From an uncultured Bacillota bacterium (GTDB lineage: Bacteria > Bacillota_I > Bacilli_A > RF39 > UBA660): a stretch of DNA of 11,899 bases. Below, one piece after another: positions 1-5,495 of this stretch. A program made the translations under genes and the position numbers. Location: assembly GCA_947168865.1 (NCBI GenBank), contig CAMVNN010000025.1, positions 1 through 11,899 on the forward strand, written 5' to 3'. Each line of letters opens with the position of its first letter. The first letter of the stretch is position 1. Under the pieces are notes generated by a model. The model searched no databases, had not been told where the DNA came from, and was given only the letters and a program-made list of their open reading frames with translations.

Positions 1-30
1 ATTTTTTTCAAAACTGTTTTTTTTATTTAA

Positions 31-55
31 TGTCTACTCTAAGGGGTGCAGTTCA
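31..55. mobile_element. Putative terminal inverted repeat of an IS3/IS150-type element (right end; body outside the window)
   Basis: The 25 bases start TGTCTA and end GGGGTGCAGTTCA. From memory, this resembles the terminal repeats of IS150-group IS3-family elements in Bacillota, which read roughly TGTCTAACTTTTGGGGTGCAGTTCA. The terminal CA falls at 54-55 and the TG...CA polarity places the element body to the left, before position 1. Only about 30 bases of possible body are visible, so no transposase can be shown and the target duplication cannot be tested. The end lies 17 bases from the stop codon of the neighbouring gene. It could be a chance match or a relic end. Confidence 0.45.
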
Positions 56-72
56 CATAATGTTTTTTTATT

Positions 73-1158
73 TTATCCATACAATGGGCTCATATCAACA
101 TAACAAGCATTAACTTTTTCATTTATTACTTTATTATTATTGATAGTTATCTTATATTCATCAGTTAAATAATGTTCGCAAACAGATGACATTTTATATG
201 TAGTTTTATCATAGCATATATCATAATCAGGATCTTGTCCATGTACATTGAAATAATATATTGAATCTTCACCTATATAATAACGTCCTCGCCTCATAGT
301 TTCAGGATCGTCTTCTTCTTTTTCAAAATATTGAAATAATTTACAGTCGTTTGAAAAACTAATATCAGCGGTTAAATATGGTGGATATATGGTTTCGATA
401 TCTGAACTAAGTATCTTACCTTCTTCATTTATAAATATAAATGCTGTTCCATAAGCAGTATTTATGCCATCATTTTTCATGTACAGATAATACTTATCAC
501 CTTTAATTGTACCAAATGTCGATTTCAACAAATCAACTACTTCAGAAACACTAGATTCAATACTATCTCTAGTTCCAAATACTTCTTCTAAATTTCCATA
601 TTTTTCAAAACATTTAGGATTACCACTCAAACAATATTCCTCTTCAAAATTTATGACTTCATACATATATACCCCATTTATGTAAAATCTAGCTCGTGTT
701 TGCCCTTTTTTATAACCAATGCTTGTGTCTTGAGTTATGAGGTCAAAATAAATTCTAAAGTCAATGGTTAAATCATTGTTTTTATATGTCAAAACTTTTA
801 AATAGTCTCGATCATTATATCTAACATTATCCTGCTCGCTAAACTGGCTATCATCAAATTTAGCAAGTTCTCTCACATTTTTTTCCACTTGACAATTTGT
901 TTTATCATTAATAATATTTGGTTCATCAGCTTTAATTACTTTGTCATAAATAATAAATCCTGCAAGCAATAATGAAATAATCATAAATACAACTAATAAG
1001 CCACAATAGCTTTTCTTTTCTTCTTTTTTTGGTGTTTCATTAACAGGTTGTTTTGGTTGAACATATTGTTGCTGAACAGGCTCTACAACATTATTTTGAT
1101 TCATATTTTGTTGTTCAATATTTTGATTATTATTTTCCCCATTATTCATTTCGTTCAT
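73..1158 (-). CDS. Membrane-anchored protein with Q/N-rich cytoplasmic tail and unknown extracytoplasmic domain
   Basis: This 361-residue protein is not recognised as a known family. Residues 1-50 are low-complexity and rich in N, Q, P, V and K. Residues 52-71 form one hydrophobic membrane segment (CGLLVVFMIISLLLAGFIIY), preceded by a Lys/Glu cluster. The rest (about 290 residues) is predicted to lie outside the membrane and holds several cysteines (FEEEYC, NPKCF, NDCKLF, DICYD, SVCEH, NACYV) that could form disulfides. The start has a clear AGGAG five bases upstream. The first ~75 codons and the whole upstream region nearly match those of the gene at 1296-2936, but the outer domains share no visible similarity. 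The stop codon lies close to a putative IS end. Transcription probably starts at the copied promoter at 1182-1190. No function can be assigned. Confidence 0.85.
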   Translation of the reverse strand: MNEMNNGENNNQNIEQQNMNQNNVVEPVQQQYVQPKQPVNETPKKEEKKSYCGLLVVFMIISLLLAGFIIYDKVIKADEPNIINDKTNCQVEKNVRELAKFDDSQFSEQDNVRYNDRDYLKVLTYKNNDLTIDFRIYFDLITQDTSIGYKKGQTRARFYINGVYMYEVINFEEEYCLSGNPKCFEKYGNLEEVFGTRDSIESSVSEVVDLLKSTFGTIKGDKYYLYMKNDGINTAYGTAFIFINEEGKILSSDIETIYPPYLTADISFSNDCKLFQYFEKEEDDPETMRRGRYYIGEDSIYYFNVHGQDPDYDICYDKTTYKMSSVCEHYLTDEYKITINNNKVINEKVNACYVDMSPLYG

Positions 1159-1181
1159 ATACTCTCCTACTTTCTATTATG

Positions 1182-1190
1182 ATTATACCA
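1182..1190 (-). promoter_or_regulatory. Extended -10 promoter of the 73-1158 gene (copy A)
   Basis: Read on the minus strand the site is TGGTATAAT, an extended -10 element. No good -35 lies at 16-18 bases, only a T-rich stretch. The RBS AGGAG is at 1164-1168, five bases before the ATG at 1158. The same sequence occurs 1778 bases further on, before the second gene. Confidence 0.75.
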
Positions 1191-1211
1191 CGAAAAAATT
1201 AAAACAAATAA

Positions 1212-1236
1212 AAAACTCGAGTGCTCCTCGAGTTTT
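1212..1236 (-). terminator. Intrinsic terminator, copy A of the tRNA-Leu terminator
   Basis: A 10-bp stem (AAAACTCGAG / CTCGAGTTTT) with a 5-base loop lies downstream of the tRNA-Leu 3' fragment and just upstream of the promoter of the next gene. Because only half a tRNA precedes it here, its likely present role is to end transcription of the 1296-2936 gene. It differs from copy B by loop changes only. Confidence 0.8.
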
Positions 1237-1245
1237 ATTTCAATC

Positions 1246-1297
1246 TGGTACCGGCCAAGGGACTTGAACCCTCATGATATTGCTATCGCTGAATTTT
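1246..1297 (-). pseudogene. 3' half of tRNA-Leu (truncated duplicate)
   Basis: Positions 1246-1291 are identical to 3024-3069 of the complete tRNA-Leu. After one mismatch at 1292, the match continues to 1297 and then stops abruptly. The fragment keeps the encoded CCA, the 3' acceptor strand, the T arm, the long variable arm and the 3' side of the anticodon stem, but lacks the 5' half, the D arm and the anticodon. It cannot be a working tRNA. It lies directly against the end of the 1296-2936 gene, whose TAA stop (1296-1298) uses the A residues of the former anticodon loop. A duplicated tRNA 3' end is a typical footprint of recombination or integration at a tRNA. Confidence 0.9.
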
Positions 1298-2936
1298 ACC
1301 TTTCAAATTTTAAATCATCAAATATTCTTAAATGATTATAAACATCTACATTATTTTTAAAGAACCAACGACTGTCATAAGAATGAACTTTATTATTATC
1401 TAATTCGTAGCCTTTAAGTTGAATACCATAACTAGTTAAATAATAATTTAGACCATAGGTAATATTACTACCAAGCATTTCATTTGCTTTTGCTTGATCA
1501 TAATCAATTGTATATGCCTTGTCATAAATATTTTCTTTTAAGTATTTATCCACATCAAAGTCTTCTACAAAAATATCTTTAACATTATCATATATTTTGT
1601 AACTATTATCAGTATAATAAATTGCAAAATTAGGCAATTCTTCGCAATTAAGATTTTCTAAAAACAAATAGTCTTCTCCCATGCCTAGTTCACTAAAACG
1701 TGAATTTATCACCATTGTCTTGAACTCTTTACTATGAATATAATCGCTTGTAGCCTTGCAAATAGTTAACTGTGGATAACTTGCTAGTACTTCCATAGTT
1801 GACTTAGAATTTTCATAAAATTTATAGCTTAAATCAAGATCACCTGTAATAATTTTTACAGAGCCATCAGTAGCATTTCCAGCTTTGCTTTCTAAATATT
1901 CAACTAGAGCTTTCTTAACTCCTGTTGGACTTGAGGTAAAAATTCCCCAAGAAAGCACATCAATATAAGCATTTTTTGATAATTTAGTAATAAAGTCGCC
2001 TTCAGCATTAATGCTAAGTCCTTTTTTACCTATTGAATTATCTTCAAATAATTCATTTCCTTTATATTTATCAAAGTAAACAAAATTATCAAGATTATCA
2101 GCTATTGAAATTCTAATTGTTTCTTCTGATTCTGTTTCAATATAAACTCCTAAATTATCAAAATAGAAATCATATTTTTTGTTTTTAATTTCTTCTATTA
2201 ATTTTTCCTCTGTTATCCCAACTAATGTCTTCGGTTCTTCAAATTCATCATCTTCGTTATATATTGTTCGAATACCAGTAGTCAAAACTATTTTTTCTAT
2301 ATCTGCATTAGGAATAAATAAATCTTCTATTTTCAAAATATTGCCAGTATTTAAATCTAAATTTAAATTTTTATTGCAATGGCTGTCATTCTGAGTAGCT
2401 TTAAGTGACAACAAATTGTTAAAATTCGCATAAGTTGTTAAATGACAATTTACAATATTTTTTGCCCCTTTAATTTCTAAATCATCATAAGTTTTTTCAC
2501 CATAATCTTTTATTTTATCATTAATTATTTTTTGAACTGATTTATCTTTTAATCCTGAAATAGATTCAACAGCATACATGTAACCATTATTTTCTAAACC
2601 CTTTAGTATTATAGAATTCTCATCATACGTATCGTAAAATTTATCAATAATTTCTTCTTTGATAGGATCATTATTTTCACCTTGTTTTACTGGCTCTTCT
2701 TTCTTAATTACTTTATCATAAACAATAAATCCTGCAAGTAATAAAGAGATAAACATAAACACGATTAATAAGCCACAATAACTTTTCTTTGTTTCTTTCT
2801 TTGGTGGTTCTTGGTTATTAACTGGTTGTTCTGGTTGAACATATTGTGGTTGAACTGGCTCTACAACATTATTTTGATTCGTGTTTTGTTGTTCAATATT
2901 TTGATTATTATTTTCCCCATTATTCATTTCGTTCAT
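1296..2936 (-). CDS. Membrane-anchored protein with Q/N-rich tail and large extracytoplasmic domain (possible RsiV/DUF3298-like part)
   Basis: The protein has 546 residues. Residues 1-53 are the same N/Q/P-rich, Lys-ended tail as in the 73-1158 protein, and residues 54-73 are the single membrane segment. The outer domain of about 470 residues has no similarity to its neighbour's. Its first part, around ISGLKDKSVQKIINDKI, a NFNNLLSL-type strand, LNLDLNTGNILKIEDLF and a later YFDNLGVYIE segment, resembles the DUF3298/DUF4163 domain seen in RsiV-type extracytoplasmic proteins. That assignment is from pattern memory and is tentative. The remaining ~240 residues are not recognised. The ATG has AGGAG five bases upstream and an extended -10 promoter. 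The last codons run straight into a tRNA-Leu 3' fragment. The protein is probably a cell-surface or sensor protein, with unknown partners. Confidence 0.85.
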   Translation of the reverse strand: MNEMNNGENNNQNIEQQNTNQNNVVEPVQPQYVQPEQPVNNQEPPKKETKKSYCGLLIVFMFISLLLAGFIVYDKVIKKEEPVKQGENNDPIKEEIIDKFYDTYDENSIILKGLENNGYMYAVESISGLKDKSVQKIINDKIKDYGEKTYDDLEIKGAKNIVNCHLTTYANFNNLLSLKATQNDSHCNKNLNLDLNTGNILKIEDLFIPNADIEKIVLTTGIRTIYNEDDEFEEPKTLVGITEEKLIEEIKNKKYDFYFDNLGVYIETESEETIRISIADNLDNFVYFDKYKGNELFEDNSIGKKGLSINAEGDFITKLSKNAYIDVLSWGIFTSSPTGVKKALVEYLESKAGNATDGSVKIITGDLDLSYKFYENSKSTMEVLASYPQLTICKATSDYIHSKEFKTMVINSRFSELGMGEDYLFLENLNCEELPNFAIYYTDNSYKIYDNVKDIFVEDFDVDKYLKENIYDKAYTIDYDQAKANEMLGSNITYGLNYYLTSYGIQLKGYELDNNKVHSYDSRWFFKNNVDVYNHLRIFDDLKFER

Positions 2937-2959
2937 ATACTCTCCTACTTTCTATTATG

Positions 2960-2968
2960 ATTATACCA
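2960..2968 (-). promoter_or_regulatory. Extended -10 promoter of the 1296-2936 gene (copy B)
   Basis: The minus strand reads TGGTATAAT, with a T-rich stretch but no clear -35 upstream. The RBS AGGAG lies at 2942-2946, before the ATG at 2936. It is identical to copy A at 1182-1190. Confidence 0.75.
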
Positions 2969-2989
2969 CGAAAAAATTAAAACAAAATA

Positions 2990-3014
2990 AAAACTCGAGT
3001 GTCCCTCGAGTTTT
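2990..3014 (-). terminator. Intrinsic terminator of tRNA-Leu (copy B)
   Basis: A 10-bp stem, AAAACTCGAG / CTCGAGTTTT, with a 5-base loop is followed on the minus strand by more T residues. It lies 10 bases beyond the tRNA CCA end and isolates the tRNA transcript from the next promoter. Confidence 0.85.
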
Positions 3015-3023
3015 ATTTCAATT

Positions 3024-3109
3024 TGGTACCGGCCAAGGGACTTGAACCCTCATGATATTGCTATCGCTGGATTTTGAGTCCAGTGCGTCTACCATTCCGC
3101 CAGGCCGGC
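3024..3109 (-). tRNA. tRNA-Leu (anticodon CAA), CCA encoded
   Basis: This 86-nt type II tRNA has acceptor strands GCCGGCC / GGCCGGT, discriminator A and an encoded CCA (3024-3026). The D arm includes GCGG...CGC. The anticodon stem is CTGGA / TCCAG with loop CTCAAAA, so the anticodon is CAA (3074-3076), reading UUG. The long variable arm GATA-GCAA-TATC is typical of tRNA-Leu. The T arm is GAGGG-TTCAAGT-CCCTT. It has its own promoter and terminator and sits just after scpB. A truncated copy of its 3' half is found at 1246-1297. Confidence 0.97.
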
Positions 3110-3121
3110 ATTACATATTTA

Positions 3122-3149
3122 ATTATAACATAAATTATTAATATGTAAA
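3122..3149 (-). promoter_or_regulatory. Sigma-A promoter of tRNA-Leu
   Basis: On the minus strand, TTTACA (3144-3149), a 16-base spacer and TATAAT (3122-3127) are present, with TG at the extended -10 position. The expected start is about six bases before the tRNA 5' end at 3109, so almost no 5' leader is made. Confidence 0.85.
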
Positions 3150-3173
3150 TAAAAAATAAGCTTTAAGCTTATT
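3150..3173 (-). terminator. Intrinsic terminator of the scpAB operon
   Basis: The minus strand reads AATAAGC-TTAAA-GCTTATT followed by TTTT. The stem takes in the scpB stop codon (3169-3171). It lies immediately upstream of the tRNA-Leu -35 box. Confidence 0.75.
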
Positions 3174-3717
3174 CTTCAGTATATTTTGAATTAAATAGAT
3201 CAATTTCTTCTTCAGAGTTATCAACACTTATCTTAGGTAATTCTTCTAAGCTAGATAAACCAAAATAATCTAAAAATTTATCACTTATTTCATATAATGT
3301 TGGTCTTCCTGGAGCATCACTTCTACCTACATCTTTAATGAAATCTCGATCTAATAATTTCCTTATTAAATATGATGTATTAACTCCTCTTATTTGATCA
3401 ACTGCTACTCTAGTAATAGGACCATTATAAGCAATAATAGCAAGAGTTTCTAAAGCTCCTTGACTTAAAATGGTTTCATCATCTAAATTAGCTAATTTCT
3501 GATAATATTCTTTATGAATTTCTTTTGTCATCATTTTAATGACATTACCAAATAGTTTAATTTGCATTCCTCTATCATTATTATTATAGTCATTTATAAG
3601 TTCATCTAAGTACTTGTTCAAATCATCAAATGATATTTCTAAAATGGAAATTAACTGTTCTTTGGTGATTCCCTCATCTCCGGATATAAATATTAATCCC
3701 TCAACTATCGCTTTCAC
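3169..3717 (-). CDS. scpB: ScpB, segregation and condensation protein B
   Basis: The 182-residue protein is of usual ScpB length (about 180-200). ScpB is the dimeric winged-helix (kite) partner of the kleisin ScpA in the SMC-ScpAB condensin-like complex, which compacts and helps separate the chromosome. The family pattern is clear: an N-terminal MKAIVEGLIFISGDEGIT with a first winged helix, then ALETLAIIAYNGPITRVAVD and QIRGVNTSYLIRKLLDR, then a GRPTLYEISDKFLDYFGL ending. The start is GTG at 3715-3717 with AGGAGG five bases upstream. The gene overlaps the end of scpA by 17 bases, so it is read from the same mRNA and probably coupled in translation. An intrinsic terminator overlaps its stop codon. 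Nothing appears damaged. Confidence 0.96.
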   Translation of the reverse strand: MKAIVEGLIFISGDEGITKEQLISILEISFDDLNKYLDELINDYNNNDRGMQIKLFGNVIKMMTKEIHKEYYQKLANLDDETILSQGALETLAIIAYNGPITRVAVDQIRGVNTSYLIRKLLDRDFIKDVGRSDAPGRPTLYEISDKFLDYFGLSSLEELPKISVDNSEEEIDLFNSKYTEE

Positions 3718-4414
3718 TTGAACCTCCTGTAATATATATATTATTAAAATTACCCTCTTGAATGATATTTATTTCATCTAATTTAAACATTTCAAGTAGA
3801 GCTAGAAAAGTAACAATGATATAATCTCTAGATAAATTGTCAAATAGTTCTTTGAACTCAACTTTTTTCTTCGACTTGATTATCTTTTTGATTTCCCTAC
3901 TTCTTTCTTTTATCGAATACTCTTTAATAGTTGTTTTAGTAACAATATTTTCATCTTTTTTCTTAAGCATGAATTCATTAAAAGCATTTAGAAGTAAAGT
4001 AATATCTCCTTTTTCTTCTTTCTTAACAATGTAATCTTTTAAGCTACTTGGTTCTTTAGAAAAATATTGTTTTCTCTCTTCTTCTAAAATTTTGAAATCA
4101 TTAGTAATCTCTTTATATTTTTTATATTCTATTAATCGATTAATTAATTCTTCCCTAGGATCAGTTTCTTCCTCATTATTCTCATCTTGACGAGGTAATA
4201 GCGATTTAGATTTTAATTCAATTAATTCAGCTGCCATAACTATATATTCACTAGCAACATTGAGTTCTAATTTTTCCATCTCATTTATAAAATCTAAATA
4301 TTGATTTACTAAATCAACAAGATTGATATCATAAATATCAATATCTGATTGACGAACTAAATGCAAAAGAAGATCCATTGGTCCTTCAAAATCATTTATG
4401 ACAAATTTATGCAT
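3701..4414 (-). CDS. scpA: ScpA, segregation and condensation protein A (kleisin)
   Basis: The 237-residue protein is of normal ScpA length. It is the kleisin subunit that bridges the SMC heads and binds a ScpB dimer. The N-terminal FEGPMDLLLHLVRQSDIDIYDI is the ScpA/kleisin signature, followed by helices that contact the SMC neck. A charged linker occupies the middle. A C-terminal winged helix, with VEFKELFDNLSRDYIIVTF then LALLEMFKLDEI, would bind SMC. The ATG at 4414 has AAGGTG seven bases upstream and a very good promoter. It stops with TGA (3701-3703) inside scpB. No smc gene is in the window. Confidence 0.96.
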   Translation of the reverse strand: MHKFVINDFEGPMDLLLHLVRQSDIDIYDINLVDLVNQYLDFINEMEKLELNVASEYIVMAAELIELKSKSLLPRQDENNEEETDPREELINRLIEYKKYKEITNDFKILEEERKQYFSKEPSSLKDYIVKKEEKGDITLLLNAFNEFMLKKKDENIVTKTTIKEYSIKERSREIKKIIKSKKKVEFKELFDNLSRDYIIVTFLALLEMFKLDEINIIQEGNFNNIYITGGSSESDS

Positions 4415-4429
4415 ATCATCACCTTTTTA

Positions 4430-4458
4430 ATTATAACATTTGTTTTTTTACTTGTAAA
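4430..4458 (-). promoter_or_regulatory. Sigma-A promoter of scpAB
   Basis: On the minus strand, TTTACA (4453-4458), a 17-base spacer and TATAAT (4430-4435) are present, with TG one base before the -10 box. It lies 15 bases upstream of the scpA ATG, so the mRNA leader is very short. Confidence 0.85.
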
Positions 4459-4463
4459 TTAAT

Positions 4464-4493
4464 AAAAAATATAGTATTCCTACTATATTTTTT
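4464..4493 (-). terminator. Intrinsic terminator after the DUF2752-like gene
   Basis: A 13-bp A/T-rich stem (AAAAAATATAGTA / TACTATATTTTTT) with loop GGAA on the minus strand begins at the stop codon of the 4493-4864 gene. It is symmetrical and could work in both directions. Confidence 0.75.
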
Positions 4494-4864
4494 TATAAAT
4501 TTCTCAGGATTCCAAATAAAATTGTTATTGTTATTAATAATCCCCATACATAATTAGGTATCTTTGATATGATTTTATCTTTCTTATCATAGATATAAAG
4601 ATAAATCATATAAAAGTAATACATAATTATAAATGGAAGATAAATAAACACGAGTGGATTATCATAAAACGCTTCAATTATTCTAAAATTGAGTAAATCA
4701 AAAACTAAATGGGTAATCCCACATCCAGGGCATTTTAATCCCGTAATTTCATGAAATAAACATGGAATATAAAAACCAGTATATTTATTTATAAAATAAT
4801 ATCCAAATAAAATTAAAAGCAAAATTAAATTTGCTTTTAATACATTATTGATTCTTTTTTTCAT
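4493..4864 (-). CDS. DUF2752-like small membrane protein
   Basis: This 123-residue protein carries the DUF2752 hallmark CPGCGITH (residues 45-52), preceded by CLFHEITGLK. DUF2752 proteins are small integral membrane proteins of unknown function with a conserved CPxCG(x)T(R/H) motif. Three hydrophobic stretches are visible, near residues 10-25, 69-92 and 105-121, so it probably spans the membrane three times. Cys35, Cys45 and Cys48 could bind metal or take part in redox chemistry, but this is inference. Its ATG overlaps the TGA of the upstream zinc-ribbon gene (ATGA) and it has only a weak RBS. Translation is therefore probably coupled, and the two proteins may act together at the membrane. 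Confidence 0.85.
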   Translation of the reverse strand: MKKRINNVLKANLILLLILFGYYFINKYTGFYIPCLFHEITGLKCPGCGITHLVFDLLNFRIIEAFYDNPLVFIYLPFIIMYYFYMIYLYIYDKKDKIISKIPNYVWGLLITITILFGILRNL

Positions 4865-5409
4865 TGTACTGAAAATTTATTTAAATCAGCTTGAACTAAA
4901 CAATAATCAACAATTGAAAGTCCAAAAATTGCTAAAATCAAATAAAGTGTTGAATTGTCAGAAATTTGCATTCCATATTTTTGACCAGCATTAAACATTC
5001 TTTTTCCAGCTTGATAAAACCAAATAATACCATAAATTCCGCACGTAACTAAAGTAAGTAAGAATACTACTCCACCGGATTGACTTGATTTATCATCATT
5101 ACATATAGTATTAACTTCATTAACCAAATTTATATACCAAATAATACCATAAATTCCACATGTAACAATTGATAATAGAATTGCTACGCCAATGTTTCTA
5201 TTTTGAACAGTAGGACGTCCTCCCATATTTTGATTATTATTTTGGTAGTTAGGTTGGTTAACAACAGTTTGATTGTTGTTTGGTTGATTGTTCATTTCAA
5301 CATTATTTTGTGGTTGACCATTAGTTTGAGCTTCAACTGGTGCTCCACAGTTTGGACAAAAAGAAACTCCTTCTGGTATTTGTGATCCACAACTAGAACA
5401 ATATTTCAT
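4861..5409 (-). CDS. Zinc-ribbon membrane protein, DUF4234-like
   Basis: I chose the ATG at 5409 (182 residues) because AAAGGAG lies seven bases upstream. A longer reading from 5463 would start inside the promoter. Residues 4-21 form a zinc ribbon (CSSCG...CPNCG: Cys4, Cys7, Cys18, Cys21). Residues 25-70 are a Q/N-rich linker. The rest is membrane-embedded, with an internal repeat: SIVTCGIYGIIWYINLVNEVN (near 80-100) and TLVTCGIYGIIWFYQAGKRM (near 119-138). This repeated TCGIYGIIW pattern is typical of DUF4234. A last hydrophobic helix lies near 153-172. The function of this family is unknown. The DUF2752-like gene follows with an ATGA overlap. Confidence 0.85.
   Translation of the reverse strand: MKYCSSCGSQIPEGVSFCPNCGAPVEAQTNGQPQNNVEMNNQPNNNQTVVNQPNYQNNNQNMGGRPTVQNRNIGVAILLSIVTCGIYGIIWYINLVNEVNTICNDDKSSQSGGVVFLLTLVTCGIYGIIWFYQAGKRMFNAGQKYGMQISDNSTLYLILAIFGLSIVDYCLVQADLNKFSVQ
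5020..5166. repeat. Internal direct repeat in the zinc-ribbon gene (5020-5049 and 5137-5166)
   Basis: Two 30-base copies, 117 bases apart, differ at only two positions (CCGCACG versus CCACATG near their ends). They encode the duplicated VTCGIYGIIW membrane hairpin of the DUF4234-like domain. The high DNA identity suggests recent duplication or gene conversion. Confidence 0.85.
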
Positions 5410-5431
5410 TTTATACACTCCTTTCAAATTA

Positions 5432-5460
5432 ATTATATCAATTGAATTGTATTTTATCAA
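5432..5460 (-). promoter_or_regulatory. Sigma-A promoter of the zinc-ribbon/DUF2752 operon
   Basis: On the minus strand, TTGATA (5455-5460), a 17-base spacer and TATAAT (5432-5437) are present, with TG at the extended -10 position. It is near consensus and lies just upstream of the RBS of the 4861-5409 gene. Confidence 0.85.
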
Positions 5461-5471
5461 CATTATTTTAC

Positions 5472-5495
5472 AAAAAAAAAGGACTACGTCCTTTT
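5472..5495 (-). terminator. Intrinsic terminator of the Pro/Asn-rich membrane protein gene
   Basis: The minus strand reads AAAAGGAC-GTA-GTCCTTTT followed by more T residues. The stem starts within the TAA stop codon (5494-5496). Confidence 0.85.

Larger units (their letters stand above)
918..1297. repeat. Direct repeat copy A (~380 bp): tRNA-Leu 3' half, terminator, promoter, RBS and N-terminal codons
   Basis: This block nearly matches 2690-3075. The non-coding part (1159-1291) has only a handful of differences in about 135 bases, and the tRNA CCA end and the start codon are both offset by exactly 1778 bases from copy B. Coding similarity continues through the membrane segment to about codon 75-80, apart from two extra codons in copy B, and then ends. 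The left boundary is approximate. Confidence 0.85.
2690..3075. repeat. Direct repeat copy B (~385 bp), partner of 918-1297
   Basis: This copy includes the 3' half of the intact tRNA-Leu, the CTCGAG terminator, the promoter, the RBS and the first ~80 codons of the 1296-2936 gene. With copy A it brackets the segment encoding that gene's outer domain. A crossover between the copies would therefore delete about 1778 bases and leave an intact tRNA followed by an intact 73-1158 gene. Confidence 0.85.

Noticed and set aside
2179..2394. Plus-strand open frame of 71 codons inside the 1296-2936 gene
   Set aside because: It is antisense to a well-supported gene, has low-complexity Ser/Phe/Ile content typical of a reverse frame, and has no RBS.
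5410..5463. Longer N-terminus for the zinc-ribbon protein starting at 5463
   Set aside because: The extension covers the -10 and -35 boxes and has no RBS; the ATG at 5409 has AAAGGAG and starts right at the zinc ribbon.
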